Notes under the pieces: model-generated
The model's input: only the letters and a program-made list of their open reading frames with translations
Databases searched by the model: none
What the model was told of the DNA's origin: nothing
Made by a program: the position numbers and the translations under genes
Assembly: GCA_003290165.1 (NCBI GenBank)
Contig: QNQO01010679.1
Coordinates: 1-64,000 of the forward strand
DNA: 64,000 bases
DNA from: Berberis thunbergii
Lineage: Eukaryota; Streptophyta; Magnoliopsida; Ranunculales; Berberidaceae
Direction: 5' to 3'
In this document: in pieces, positions 43,014 through 55,709 of the stretch
How positions within the stretch are numbered: position 1 is the first letter of the stretch
Layout: each line of letters starts with the position of its first letter

Positions 43014-43993
43014 TAGGGATGGCAATGAGGCGGATTTAGGAAAATCCACCCCCTCCCTCTCCCCTTCCCCCAGTAGGGATAGCAGATCCTGAATCCTCCC
43101 CGAATACCCGTTTACCATATTTTTAAAAACCATCCCCGCACCAGACGGATTGGTTGATATCCACCTAGATCCGTTTAACCGAAAAAAAAATTAATAAAAG
43201 AAACCCTTCTTCTTAGTCAACCCCACCAAGAGCACTTTTGTTGTTTTTTCTTAAATCGGAAAACATGGATTTGCAAGAGAGAAGAGGAGATGCAGGTGTG
43301 AATAATGGCTTACGGATGAATGAGAAACACTTCAACTTCCTTAACAAAATGGAAGCCATCGTTGTTCAAACCATGCTAAAAAATAATGATGCTAGTGACA
43401 TGTTTCTTATTTTGCCATTCATCTCGATCGCTACCTCTCCAATAGCTCCGACTCCACTCGCGGTCACACATACTAAATGTAAAAATAATTCTTCCATCCA
43501 TGTTAATTATCAAGGTACGTACATATACCCCAAAGGAAATGGACTTGAAGAGAATAAAGAAGGTTTTGCGAGGTAGATGAAGGCCAGTCAAACTTTCAAA
43601 ATATTCCCTCTTCCTCACACTCTCAATCCAAACTGATGTCTTTCTCTTCAACTCTGTTTGAAGTCCTAGAATCTCCAAGATGATGAAGGTCTTGAGAGAA
43701 GTAAAACATTGAAAAAAGTGAAACATTGAAAAAGTGAAATCATATGGGAGGGAGTCACATGGGTGCTGACACAACCCACATGTCTTGTCATTTAATTATT
43801 ATTGTTAATTTCTTAGTCTCTTCTACATTAGATGTTATTAAATTATTATAGTTGGGTGGGTGGATTTGGCTAAATCCATATTTGCCACGAATTTTTTATG
43901 GATACAATTTGGATCGCTGAATCCTCCTCGAAATCCATTAAGGTAAACCCAAATTTGCGGATATCCGTGAAAATCCCTCCACTGCGATCCCTA
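43014..43993. mobile_element. hAT-like element inside copy D
   Basis: A 980-bp insertion with ends tagggatggcaatgaggcgg and tagggatcgcagtgg (complement of right end). The 8-base flanks GTTAAAAG and CTTGAAAA match at five positions, as expected of an aged TSD. An internal frame (43265-43576) matches nothing I recognise. Confidence 0.65.
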
Positions 43994-44196
43994 CTTGAAA
44001 AAGAAGTGTGCGGAGCAGGAGAACGCAGATGGGACTGCTTGGAGTTCTTTGGAGTAAATTGAGGTTGTGCGGGATAAGTTTGTTGTTGAGCTTGAGGCTT
44101 CAGGGACTGAGTTGGATAGAGTTCATGATCGGTTGGACATTGTGGAGAAGGAGTTGTCCATTGAGAAGGTTGGTCATGATGAAACCATGCGTTCTG

Positions 44197-44466
44197 TTAG
44201 AGCAATTCGTCGGTCCTAAGGTTGCTAAGGAATGGGTAGTGCAGTTAATTACTAAGGTTTCATATGCTAAATCGGATGCTTCTGCAAGGCTAACCACTGT
44301 TGAGGGAGAACTCATTTCAACCAAAAACGAGTTAGAGCAATTCGTCGGTCCTAAGGTTGCTAAGGAATGGGTAGTGCAGCTAATTACTAAGGTTTCATAT
44401 GCTAAATCGGATGCTTCTGCAAGGCTAACCACTGTTGAGGGAGAACTCATTTCAACCAAAAACGAG
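44197..44466 (+). repeat. Two-copy 135-bp tandem duplication in copy D coiled coil
   Basis: 44197-44331 is repeated at 44332-44466 with one substitution seen (cagtta/cagcta). The unit is exactly 45 codons, so the duplication preserved the frame (LEQFVGPKVAKEW ... STKNE). The near identity means it is much younger than the other damage in this ORF. Confidence 0.95.
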
Positions 44467-44861
44467 CTTGCAACAATCAAGGATAAATTTAAGATTGCAG
44501 AAGCGACAAATTAGAAAAGGGTCATTGATGGTCGAATTGAATTCCACGATTTCATGAAGGGGGAGGGTCTTGATTTGACTAGATATCGTGGTCTGGTTGA
44601 CCATGTTTTTGAAGACGATGATTATGAAGAATGTGCTCTGAATCTTCCAAGTTATCCGGTTGATTAAAAAATAGTCGTTTCCACCTCCAGTCGATCATGT
44701 TCCATCATCTGTCCCCATTACTAGAAAGAGAGTTTCGTCTTCTTCTGTTGCTGATATCATTGCTCATCCTCCAATAAGTGTTCCTGCTAGTAATACTCTG
44801 ATCACTTCTGTTGTCTCCTCTCCAACTATTGTATCTTCTTCTCCTGATGTAACCGAATAGA

Positions 44862-45137
44862 GAATGAAAAATTATTTTTGTTGACACTTTTTTGTTTTGT
44901 CTTTTCTGATCAGCGTGTCTTTTGTGATAGACCATGTCTCTGTAAATTGTTGTAGTCGTAGTTTGTTTATCGTCTGGATCGACAATGATATTGGGTTGTA
45001 TACAGTAAATGTGTGTTGATCTCGTTATTCGTAATTTATGTATCTTGGTAATTTAGATTTGGCTAGACTTCTGGCTTTGCACTAATTTCTTGGTTGTCTA
45101 AAGCTTTCATATCTCCTTGACTTCTTTTGACGTATTT
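44862..45137. other. 3' noncoding region of copy D
   Basis: T-rich sequence after the stop codon. No coding recognised. Contains TGT-rich motifs of the kind found near plant poly(A) sites. Confidence 0.4.
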
Positions 45138-45557
45138 CATGGTTCGACTTGTTAATCGAGCCAGGAAGGTTTACGAGTAAGTCTGACTTATATGCCCAAA
45201 CTTTTATAAGTATACTTCATGGTTCAACATATTGTTTAGGCCAGAAGGTTTTACAAGTAAGTCTAACTTATACATCCAAACTTTTAAGCGTACTTCGTAG
45301 AGGAGTAACTCCCTCCATGATTTTTTTATGTAATGTTGCTCACCCTTTAGGGAGAACTTTATCGGGCCTTGATTTCGGCCTTTGATTATGATTTATTCTG
45401 ACAGGCCATGTTTGGGCTTTCATGATTGGATCCATCCTCTTTAGGCCTTATAAATTGGCCCGATCTTGGGATACTTCATCCTCGTGATAGATGATCTCTG
45501 CCACGTGTATGGCTATGATGACGGTCTTTTTTATGTATCGTTAACTATTGTTGCGAG
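45138..45557 (+). repeat. Truncated 3' LTR-like repeat of copy D
   Basis: 45380-45557 matches 40903-41060 and 17385-17545 (gactatgatctattc, gggcttt, ttcgtgat, ccacgtgta). It is preceded by two imperfect copies of a 75-80-base unit (45138-45290) built on aagtctgacttatat...caaactttt. It is cut at 45557 by LINE-derived sequence. Confidence 0.55.
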
Positions 45558-45559
45558 AC

Positions 45560-48415
45560 CTCTAGATAGTGAGGAGAAAAACAGCAAATTGGGATAGCAT
45601 TTCCTCCTTCACCACCCGGTGAGCTTTGGCAGATTGCCACATGAAATGGAAGAAACGGGGAACAGTGGGGACAACATAGCTACTATCGAGCCAGTTGATA
45701 GGGATGGGGGAGATTTGCCAAAGATGATTAATGATTGGGCAGAGGAAAAATAGATGAACTGCTTCTTCAGAGTGGTTACGGAAAAAATGACAGTTATCCT
45801 CGATAGGGGTGTGGAGCCAAACCAGGTTAGCAGTGGTAGGGAGGATATTTTGGACAATTTTCAAAAGAAGGAATTGGGCAAGTAAACGAGAAGAGGAACA
45901 AACAAGTTTTCACTTGTGAAGGTCCTAGTAGCCGTCTTAACCAAGAAAATCCCTTTTTTTGTCAGTAATCCATATCAGCTTGTCGAGAACATCTGAGGGT
46001 CTGACCAATACATCCAAGATGTTGTTGGCTACTGGGACAAGGAAAAGAAAGTTAATCAAGACATTATTCCATTGAGGGTCTTGCCCAGCAGTGGAGGTCC
46101 ACAGATCCGAGATAATGAGAGGAAGATTTAGAGATGTCGGGTCTGCCAGCACAAGGCCAAGTTTAACCCAATAGTTTTTTCAAAGGTCAATAGTGTTTCC
46201 TAACATCTCCTACATAAGACATAAGTTTTCAAATTTTCCCTGGGCAGTGATGTTGTCTTTCTAAGCAAATGAGGCTATAAAAGAGGCAATACTAATATGG
46301 GTGATATTCTTCTTCTTGAAATAAAGTGCTTTCAGTTGGAGGGAGCGAGTGGTTTGGGGACAGAAGAGAAGTTGCCACATGTTTTTTGCCATTAAGGCAA
46401 GATTTTTATTCCTAGTTGAATGAATGTTTAGACCTCCCAGAAGGCTAGATTGTGAGATGCGGTCCCAGGTACAAATATGTTTAGCCTTACTCTTGGTCGA
46501 GCTGTTCCACAAAAAATTACAGGCCAAGATGTCTATTTTGGTGGAAATCGATCAAGGGAGGAGAAAAGTTAAGTTTGCATGGTATAGACTGGGATTGAGT
46601 ACAAACAGCTTTGATAATGATAGTTCTATCGGCTTGGGATAAAATTTTAGTTTTCCAGCTAGAGAGTTTGGAATTGATTTTGTCAATCAGGAACTAAAAG
46701 TCAGTGGCTTTCTTTTTCGAGATAAGAAAGGGAAAGCCTAGGTACTTGTCGTTGGGATTGTAAAATTTTGAGCTAAGGATTATACTTATCATTTTAGAAT
46801 GTTTCGGGTGAACATTCAAACTGTAGAACACCGAGGATTTGTTAACATTCATTCATTGTCTTGAAACGTGAAAATAGAGATTTAGAATGGGTTTCGGCTA
46901 AAAAAGCTCTGCAAAACAAAATGAAATCGACTGCGTATAACATATGGCTGATGGAGGGGGAGTTTCATTGGATTTTAATGCCCTTAATGGTACCCTCTGA
47001 TTAAGCCCAAGCTAGGAGTTGAGAAAGGGCATCCGCCACCAGGATGAAGAGATAGGGGAAAAGAGGGTCCCCCTGACAAATACCCCGAGATGGTTTGATT
47101 GATGGAAGTGGGGTGCCATTGAGGATAACTTGAAGAGAAGTGGTGGGAATGCATTGAGTGATCATTTGAATCCATTCATTGGCAAAGCCCAAATTTTCAA
47201 AAAAATTGTCAAAAAATATCATTCAGCTCTATCGTAAGCTTTAGTCATATCAATCTTAATAGCCAGCCATCCATGTTTTTGCTTACGGAGATGTTTCAAA
47301 TGGAAGAAAATCTCATGTGCAACATTAACATTATCCGCGATTGAGCGGCCATAAAGGAAAACACCTTGATTGGGGGAGATAACATTATCTAACAAATGTT
47401 TCAAACGGTTTAACAAGATTTTAGAAATAACCTTGTAGATTACACTACACAGTCCAATGGGTCAAAATTTATCCGGAGTTAAAGGATTACCTACCTTAGG
47501 GATCAAAGCTATAAACGCTTCATTTTGGCTAGGATCCAATTGATGGGTAATGAAAAAATGGGTGACAACTTCGAAAACATCGTGTTTCACTTTATCCCAA
47601 AAATACTAGAAAAATAAGCATGAAATCCATCCAGACCTGAGGCTTTGTGACTTTCTATGGCAAAGACTGTGTTTTTAATTTCTTATTTACTAGGGATGGC
47701 TAGAAGAACTTCATGTTCATCAGTTGTGATCACAGGGGTGAACATAAAGAGAATTTCAGGATTTTGAGCAGGGTAAGAGATTTTGAAGATATTGGTAACG
47801 TAGTCATTAAGAACTTTCCCTACAGAAATCTGATTGGATTACCAGGTATTGTTGACATCTTTGAACCTAATAATGAGATTCTTTTTCCAGCGTGGATAGG
47901 TGAAAATTTTTGGTGTTTTTATCCCCGTCTCTGAGCCAGGAACTACCAGATTTATTACACCAGAAAAGTTCTTTTCTGATGAACAGTTCATCTAGTCTGT
48001 CTTCCAAAATTGCAATCGCATTAGCATTGTCTTTCAAGAGATAGGCATTCTGAAGAGCATCAAGAGCTCTTTTAGTCTCTAAGAGATTAAGTTGAATGTT
48101 ACAAAATTCATTTTTGTTCATCTAGTTAGGCTGTGACTATGCTTTTTAGTTTTCAATTGAAAGTTGTGAGGTGGGTCATCATGGTATCTGGGGGACCAGG
48201 AGGAATTGACCAGCTTCCTACATTTGGGATCACGAGTCCATATGTGGAAAATTTTAATGGGTTTAGGGCTCTGTGGAAAAAAATTAGAAACAAGCTAGAA
48301 GGACAGGGCCGATGGTCAAAGGTAGAAGAGTGGATGGAACGGGCAGTGGCTGAGGGGAGCCACTGCATCCAATCCGTAGTAACCAAGACATGGTCGAGTT
48401 AGCATTGATGCCATT
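45560..48415 (-). mobile_element. Old LINE remnant, different lineage, 5'- and 3'-truncated
   Basis: Minus-strand pieces in order: endonuclease C-terminus (48386-48153), linker with WLRDGDKNTKNFHLS (47930-47870), RT with SPNQGVFLYGRSIADN and KIDMTKAYDRAEW (47370-47220), CQGDPLFPYLFILVADALSQ (47090-47010), YADD changed to YAVD (about 46925-46937), NFLWNS...CTWDRISQS...GGLNIHS (46520-46420), and a zf-RVT-like end (45864-45562). Sequence and motifs differ from the other LINEs here, so it is another L1 lineage. Many breaks. The catalytic Asp change alone would inactivate RT. Confidence 0.85.
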
Positions 48416-48745
48416 TTTGTTTTTACGTTTATTATTTCAAGTGAATTGTCACCCATTAAGGGGGAAGTCAAGAAGATCATGAGCATCTATCGCACTTCAT
48501 ACTATTTATACTAGTACACCATTTCTCTAAAACATCTTGCATGACTGAGCACCTAACACAACCACTTCTAGTACGTAGTGAGACTTGAAACATGGAATAC
48601 AAGTTTCTCTCTGTGTGCGCACATGTAGTGGTGTATTAAGTATTCTCTGAAAAATTACAGGCATTAAGGAGCTGAAGTGGGCATGCTGTGGAGAAGGGAA
48701 ACTCAATGGACGGAATCGGTGCTCAGAAACCGCAAAGCTTTGTTC
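48416..48745. other. Intergenic flank of duplicated locus copy 2
   Basis: No coding or repeat structure recognised. The equivalent for copy 1 would lie left of the window. Confidence 0.4.
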
Positions 48746-49084
48746 AAATAGAAATGAGTACCTATTCTGGGATTGGTTTCACCCCACAGAAAATGTTGCT
48801 CAAATGGCAGCTATAACTCTGTATAGTGGTGGAACAAAATATGTATCACCCATCAATTTTAAGCAGCTGATGGAAACATAAGTAAGAAGGTTGTCTTCCG
48901 AACTACCATTACCATTATTTGTATGATTGTATCTAAGTAATTCTGAAAAAATATTCTCGATGCTCTGTATCCTAGCCACTGAGGAATAAATATGGGTTGA
49001 ACTGTCTATTATAGCTTTAGAAACACTCATAACTATTTCCTTGCAATGATGAATGCTGCTCTCATCGCTGTTATATTATGTATC

Positions 49085-49200
49085 AATTGGATTCAACAAA
49101 CCATGAGAGGATGAATTGGGCACAAAAGAATTACATGATCTACAATTAGTGCACAGACGCAAAGCGATGTCCTCAAGGCTTTCCTCCAGAGTGTGCAAAC
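49085..49200 (+). pseudogene. XTH C-terminal fragment (copy 2)
   Basis: Same fragment as 7645-7760, with the same in-frame stop after MIYN, followed by CTDAK. Inverted relative to the XTH pseudogene at 50633-51255. Confidence 0.8.
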
Positions 49201-50632
49201 ACCCATTAATGTGTTTAGCAGATTCAAGATCATCGAACCAAAATTCCCTTACTTGTTTATAATGTAATATATTATGCAAACTATATAAGTGAAATTAGAT
49301 GTGCTCACATCTAATTTTTCAAACACAACTTCTCTCTGATTTGTGCATATGGTGTCCTCTATTCACACGTTTTAAAGATTTAACACATTTAGGTGTGTAA
49401 TTTTTTTTTCGCCCAGGCCATAATAAGCAAGCTTCCAGTACTATCTAAGATGATGAGGGAAAGTCGGGCCTTGGCATTTGAAGGTGATAATGCTTTGCAA
49501 TGAGGTTGCCATCTTTCCTACATTAGAGAATGTTTGTGTAGCTCCAAGATGTGAGATTAGGACTGCCAAATGGCAAGAACCCTTTCCTTTTATATAAAGT
49601 TTGATTTATATAAAATATCATATATCAATGTTGACAATGTTATTTGTTTATGAATATTTAAACATGGCCAAATGGGAATTAGAGGTCATCAAGAGGTTGC
49701 ACATAAAACAGTGAGTGCCGATATACATATAAGTTGCTAAACTCCAACTCTTGAATTTTGCTACATCAGCAGTTATTTTTCTTTTGAAAACTCCAGACCT
49801 GTAAGACTGATTAGATGAAAAAATAAACTAGTAGTTTCATTGCAAAACTCGCTATATTTAGTAAGAAACAATTTGCTTGAGTTGTTTTGTTTTGTTTTGT
49901 TTTTTATCTTATATACGCTGTTTGATTAAAATATAATCCTAGTAAAGGATCTACTGATATTATTTCTATTTCATGATTCGCTTACACTTACAAATACATC
50001 ATCACTCCAAAAAAGATAGATTTCTCACATAAAAGTTAAAGGGCTTGCAGTTACAATCCTGTGTTATCTTTGTTTTAGTGTATGTTGATTCTATGCCTTT
50101 ATCCTGTTTTTTTTATATTGACTGAGTGCATAAGTTGGGGTAAAAATATCATGGTAAAATCATCCACTTGCTCAGGAATAATTACCTAGAGATGTAATCC
50201 TTTGGACTATTTTTACGACTGAAGTCTGCCAAATTACTGGCCTAGTTCTTATTCATTGGCCACCCTATGTTAGATTCTCTCATACTTAAACACAACGTTT
50301 TGTGCTTGGACCCTTGTGGCTGCTGCTGGAATAGACAATCTCAAAGATGCTTGGAGATGAGTTAGCTACATGTAGAGCTAACTTCTACTTAATCTTTACA
50401 ATTACGATAGTAAGCCAAGCTTCTACTTGATGAATATAATCTTGAAGACAATATAATCAACTTAATGTTGTAAAGAGAGTGGAACGAATTTGATGAAACA
50501 TTGTTTTATAGAGAAAAATTACGAAGAGACCATATATTCACATTGCCACTCAAAGCTCAAAGTTTATTGGTTGACAAATAAAAGAATAAAAGAATTTTTG
50601 GTATGTCCATGGTGTTCTTCTCTGAAGACAGA

Positions 50633-51255
50633 TTATGAATTGGTGGTGGCCATTCTGGCGGGAAGCCCTGAAGGAAATCGCTTGGCATCGGTGCAGTAGT
50701 TGTAGATCATGTAATTCTTCTGTGCCCAATTCATCCTCTCTTGGCTTGTTGAATCCAGTTCTTCAGTCATCCATGAATCATTCACACTGTTGGTTGTTGT
50801 GCTTGGAACTTTTTCACTGAAGTTTCTATATGAAGCAGTGAATGGAGCAGAGTTCCAATCAGTCTTAACAAGGCCTCCTCTAGTAGCCCAGTCATCAGCA
50901 TTCCAGAGACTTGAGTAGATTCTCATGGGTTGCTTGTTTGGAATGCAACACCTTTTGATTCTGAGTTCTTGAACTCTCTGATTGGGGTGCCATCTACAGA
51001 GAAGATTATTCGTTGTGGATTCCATAGGATGGAGTAAGTGTGGAAATCGGCAGTGGCGTCGAACCATAGGTAGAATTGTTGCTCTCTGCTACCCTTGCCT
51101 TGAGTGAACACATTGGTGTGAAGAATGTAGGGATCACCCACTGAGGTTCCCCAATAATTCAAAGTTGATTTCGTCGCGAGTTGGTCCTTGGGATGATAGA
51201 TAGTAGGCTGTGGCAGTTCCAGCAGAATTGCCAGAGACGAGCTTCAACTGCATAT
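50633..51255 (-). pseudogene. XTH: XTH pseudogene copy 2, truncated
   Basis: Collinear with 9567-13140 but 5'-truncated by the copia at 51256, so the signal peptide and N-terminal strand are missing. The copy-1 two-base frameshift is absent here and the YYLSSQGP frame runs on. However, the catalytic motif reads [10 protein letters not shown], with Asp to Asn at the centre of DEIDFE, and an extra G just after breaks the frame (GNLSG then stop). WATRGG is intact. A further frame change near 50945 and another near the C-terminus follow. The two copies therefore decayed independently. Confidence 0.9.
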
Positions 51256-51521
51256 TGTTAAGTGAGATATTTCAGTTTGTAATATCAGATAGATATTTCA
51301 GTTTGTATATCAGATAGACAGTCTGTTAGAATGTTAGTTCCTACATTAGTTTGTTAGTATGTTGTTAGGTTGTTAATGACTTGCCACCTAGGCATTGACT
51401 GGCACAGAGCATTACTATGTTGCCTATATAAAGATTGTAATATGTACATGTACGAGATATGAAAAACAGAACACTTTGTTCATCAGTTTAGTTTCTTTGT
51501 TATCAATTTAGTTTCTCAACA
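51256..51521 (+). repeat. copia 5' LTR (266 bp)
   Basis: Begins TGTTAAGTG and ends CAACA, as expected of TG...CA termini. A TATA box (tatataaag) lies near 51424. Confidence 0.85.
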
Positions 51522-51533
51522 TGGTATCAGAGC
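51522..51533 (+). promoter_or_regulatory. Primer binding site, initiator Met tRNA
   Basis: tggtatcagagc directly follows the LTR and matches the complement of the plant initiator-Met tRNA 3' end, the standard copia PBS. Confidence 0.9.
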
Positions 51534-51606
51534 TCTCTCTGGTTTCACTTGCCTTCTTTTGTTTGTTCACTCTTCTACTTACTTTCAAGTTTGCATAGGT
51601 TTATCA

Positions 51607-52630
51607 ATGGAGATTCATCATCTTCTAATGCTGCCATACTCACAACTTCAGCAACAACAGAGTCTAACCAGTAGCCTTTACACATGTTCTGTCAGTTAAG
51701 CTTGATGAACAAAACTTCTTGTTGTGGAAACAACAAGTGTTGGCAACCATTAGAGGTCATAAGCTTCAGAAATTTCTTGACAAAGATGCCTCTCCACAAT
51801 GTTTCTATCAGATGATGATCAATCAAATGGAACAGTTAATCCAGAGTTCATCTTCTGGGAACAACAAGATCAGCTTCTTTTTTCTTGGCTTCTTTCATCA
51901 ATGACTCAGCCGTTGCTTGTAAGATTGGTAGGATGTGAATCTTATGGTCATGTTTGGCATATACTTGAGACTTACTTCAACTCTCAAATTGTGGCTAAAA
52001 TATCTCAATTCAGAACTCAGTTGCAGACATTCAAGAAAGGTGATCTGTCTATTAATGACTACTTGTTGAAGTTGAAGTCTATTGTTGATATATTGGCTTC
52101 AGTAGGGCATCCTCTATCCTCCAGAGATCACATTAGTGTCATCTTTGATGGCTTGCCTCAAGCATATGATACATTTATAGTCTCTGTCAGTTCCAGATCA
52201 GATAGCTATAGTGTTGCTGAGGTTGAATCTCTGTTACTTGCTCAAGAAACTAGAATTGAACGGCACTATAAAGATCTTGACATTTCTAGCTCTATCAATA
52301 TTGTTCAGACTTCCTACAGGGCCGTCTCCTAGATCCTTTGTGTCTCATTCACCTCGAGGTGCCAGGTCTTTTTTAATTCACAACCTCATTCAGCTAGAGG
52401 TGGAGGTAGATTTGGGTCAGGTCGTGGTCTTAAGCATTCAGGTTCTTCATCTGGACAAGGCAAACCAGTGTCAGATATGTGGCATGTTTGGTCACCTGGG
52501 CTTCAAATGTTTCCATAGGTTTGATCACAATATGACAAGTACATGGTCTTCGAGTCAGTCTTCAAGCACTCAATCTCATTCAGCGCATGTTGGCACCTCG
52601 ACATGTCTATTCTGCTACCTCTTCATTTGA
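51607..52630 (+). pseudogene. copia gag
   Basis: Start ATG at 51607. Needs frame changes to link the leader to LDEQNFLLWKQQVLATIRGH, EFIFWEQQDQLLFSWL, and the UBN2-type segment (TYFNSQIVAKISQFRTQL, SINDYLLKLKSIVD). A CX2CX4HX4C knuckle (CQICGMFGHLGFKC) is at 52469-52510. The frame break near 52325 separates the main part from the knuckle. Gag packages element RNA. Confidence 0.85.
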
Positions 52631-55600
52631 CAATACTGTTTCTGGTCAATATTCTCATCCAGAATGGGGGTGCTCATTCTCAGCCTAGTGGTGCTTCCTC
52701 AGCAGTTGACTATAGATGGTATCCTGATTCTGGTGCAACTGACCATTGTACTCCATTTACTCAGAATTTGGCTTCCTCAGTACCATATCTTGGTAATGAT
52801 CATCTTCATGTTGGCGATGGCTCTGCACTGCCTATTCAGAACATTGGTCAGTCCATTTTTCAACCTTCAACTTCTTCTAGACATCTTCTTCTTAATAACA
52901 TTCTGCAAGTGCCTAAATTAACCAAGAATTTACTTAGTGTTTCTCAATTTGCTCGAGGCAATGGGGTCTATTTTGAGTTTCATCCTACAATTTGTTTTTG
53001 TCAAGGACCAGGTCACCAGTCAAGTCCTCCTGGAAAGGCAGCTTAGCAAGGGGCTTTATGTGTTTCTTCTCTAATCTCTTGCTACCAGTAATAGGAATGT
53101 TGCTCCCAGCACAATTGTTTCTTCTGCTTGCTCTGCCTCAGTTCATATTGCTACAACCAACCCTCCTTCAGTTTTGCAACTTTGGCATGCTCGTCTAGGA
53201 CACCCTTCTTTACCTGTTGTAATCAAGATTCTTAACAAATGTCGTATATCAGTGTCAACTAAAAACAATGTTGATTTGTGTGCTTCTTGTTGTTTAGGTA
53301 AAATTCACAAATTTCCTTTTCCTAGTTCTTCTTCTTTGTACCATAAGCCTTTGGAGTTAATACATACAGATCTTTGGGGCCCTTCTTCTTGTGTCTCATC
53401 TTCCGGTTATAGATATTATATACATTTTATTGATGCCTACAGCAAGTTCACTTGGGTTTACCTGTTAAAGAACAAGTCTGATGCGTTTAATAATTTCACT
53501 AAGTTTAAAGCTCAGGTTGAGTTAGAGTTTGGGCTCCCCATCAAGTGCATTCATCTGATTGGGGTGGGGAGTATAGGTCATTTTCTCAGTTTCTAGCTAC
53601 GCATGGTATACAACACAGATTGGCTTGTCCTACTACGCATCAGCAGAATGGGGTAGCTGAGAGGAAGCACAGACACATTGTTGAGTCTGCACTGACTCTG
53701 CTTGCTCATGCCTCTCTTCCTCTGAGGTTCTGGGATGAGGCAGTCACAACTTTTGTCTACTTACTTAATAGAGTACCCTCTTCTAATTTACATGGTTCGT
53801 CACCTTTTGAGATGCTCTATCACAAGCTTCCTGATTATCACTGTCTCAAAACTTTTGGTTGTTCTTGTTTTCCAAATACAAGGCCATATAACTCACACAA
53901 GTTACAATTCCGGTCTGTTGAGTGTACGTTTCTTGGCTATAGTTTGCAACATAAAGGATATAAATGTTTAGCTTCAACTGGTCGGCTTTACATCTCACAA
54001 GATGTTCTTTTCAATGAAAACTATTTTCCTTATTCCAGATTAGGTTCCAATCCCTCACTGACTTCTAATATCAGCACCAACAATTGCCATAACATTACTC
54101 TCAGCATCATTGCTCATCCTTGTTCACTCTTTCCTTCTATGTCTGTCCCATTTTACATTTCCAGTAAGCATTCTGATGCATGTCCTCCTACTGGTGATAC
54201 TACTTCTCCTGCTCTTTCTACTGATAATGTGTGTCATATTGTTCCTATCATTGCTACTACTACTGACATTGCTCCTCAGACTCAGCATGCTATTCAGACT
54301 CATGTTGTTCCCAATGAGGTTTTGAATGAGGCTATACATGATACTATAACTATCAATGATGGTGCTATAAATACTACTGGTGGTTCCTACTGAAGTTGCT
54401 CATCAGACTGGTGCACAGACTGCTGATCAGACTCCACATGATACTCAGACTTGTGTTCAGCCTCTTCCTACGTCTGGTCACCCTATGGTTACTCGTTCCA
54501 AAGTTGGTGTGTACAAGCCTAAAGTGTACTTGACTCACACTGAACCAGCTTGTTTGAAGGAGGCCTTAGACACTCCTCACTGGTTTTCTGCTATGCAAGA
54601 TGAATACTTGGCCCTGCTACGGAACAATACATGGTCATTGGTGGATCTTCCACAGGATAGAACCATAGTAGGGTGCAAATGGCTATTTAAGATCAAGGAG
54701 AATGCTGATGGTTCTGTGCACAAAAATAAAGCCAGGCTGGTAGCTAGAGGGTTTCAACAAATAGCTGGGTTTGATTATGCAGAGACCTTCAGTCCAGTTG
54801 TAAAACCTACCACTATAAGACTAATACTTTCATTGGCGGTTTCATATGGCTGGTCAGTGTCTCAATTAGATGTAAACAATGCTTTCCTGAATGGGGATCT
54901 TCAAGAAGAGGTATACTTAATGCAACCTCCTGGTTTCATTGATCCTTCTCGTCCCAATGCAGTGTGCAAACTCAATAAGGCATTGTATGGTTTGAGGCAA
55001 GCTCCGTGTGCCTGGTTTGACAAACTAAAACATACCCTACGCATGCTTGGTTTTGCCTCTACCAAGTTTGATTCTTCTCTCTTCATTAGACATTCTCCTT
55101 CTCCCATATTTCTTTTGGTCTATGTGGATGATATTCTTGTCACTGGAGCCAATACACATGATGTATCCCAGTTGATTCATCAACTCAATGACCAGTTCTC
55201 TTTGAAGGATTTGGGACCTGCTCAATACTTCCTGGGTATTCAGGTTCAGAAGACTGAAAATGGTTTGTTCTTGTCTCAGTCTAAGTACATTAGTGATCTA
55301 CTATGCCGTGCCAAAATGCAGTTTGCCAACGATTTACCTACTCCTATGTGTGGTGGGGTGAAGCTATATGATACTGGCAGTCATCCAGTTTCAAATGTTC
55401 AGCAGTATAGAAGTATAGTTGGGGCTTTACAATACGTTACAATCACAAGATTAGAAATTGCACTCTGTCAATAGAGTATGCCAGTTCACGCAGAGACCTC
55501 TTGAGTCCCATTGGAAGGTGGTCAAACGTATCCTACGTTATCTCAAAGCCACTAGTGGGTTTAGCCTCCACATACTGCCTATTCAGTCTTTTAAAATGAC

Positions 55601-55709
55601 TGGTTACTGTGATGTTGATTGGGCATCTGATCCCACTGATAGGAGGTCAACATCTGGTTATTGTGTCTTCTTGGGTGCTAATATTATGTCTTGGTCATCA
55701 AAGAAATAG
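52631..55709 (+). pseudogene. copia pol (protease-integrase-RT-RNase H)
   Basis: Protease DSGATDH at 52725. GAG-pre-integrase HARLGHPS and CASCC at 53180-53290. Integrase has HTDLWGP (about 53360), SSDWGGEY after a frameshift near 53560, and NGVAERKHR (Glu at 53659), completing D,D,E. RT runs 54560-55470 with WLFKIKENADGSV, QLDVNNAFLNGDL and YVDDILVTG (55121). RNase H has GYCDVDWASD and SGYCVFLG, then a stop after SWSSKK. Frame breaks occur near 52633, 53046, 53570, 54390 and 55474. Confidence 0.9.

Larger units (their letters stand above)
41388..44861 (+). pseudogene. Retroelement ORF, gypsy-type transposon-like (copy D)
   Basis: The best-extended plus-strand copy. It has an ATG at 41388 (MSTKY...), an N-terminal helical domain (MGSNSGRAMVSTCAKTIFSG, IPLTSTVLHSVVRLVVSNN, 41630-41830), TRKRKLPRPA (42093-42125), KSGFSVITATPTVLPS and VLSDPQVLHPQIG (42570-42690). 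A coiled-coil-rich C-terminal part contains an in-frame 45-residue tandem duplication. The tail is YRGLVDHVFEDDDYEECALNLP (44580-44660) and then a Ser/Val-rich end stopping at 44861. A hAT element at 43014-43993 and several point breaks disrupt it. No gag or pol follows, which suggests an element made mainly of this ORF between LTR-like repeats. Confidence 0.6.
48746..51255. repeat. Duplicated XTH locus, copy 2
   Basis: Direct-orientation counterpart of 1-34 plus 7355 onward. It lacks the LINE, MULE-type, CACTA-type and half-LINE insertions of copy 1, so it serves as the empty-site reference. About 500 bases (49240-49750) have no counterpart in copy 1. Cut at 51255 by a copia element. Confidence 0.9.

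Noticed and set aside
44100..44480. 126-codon minus-strand ORF with an internal repeat
   Set aside because: Antisense shadow of the duplicated coiled-coil segment in copy D.
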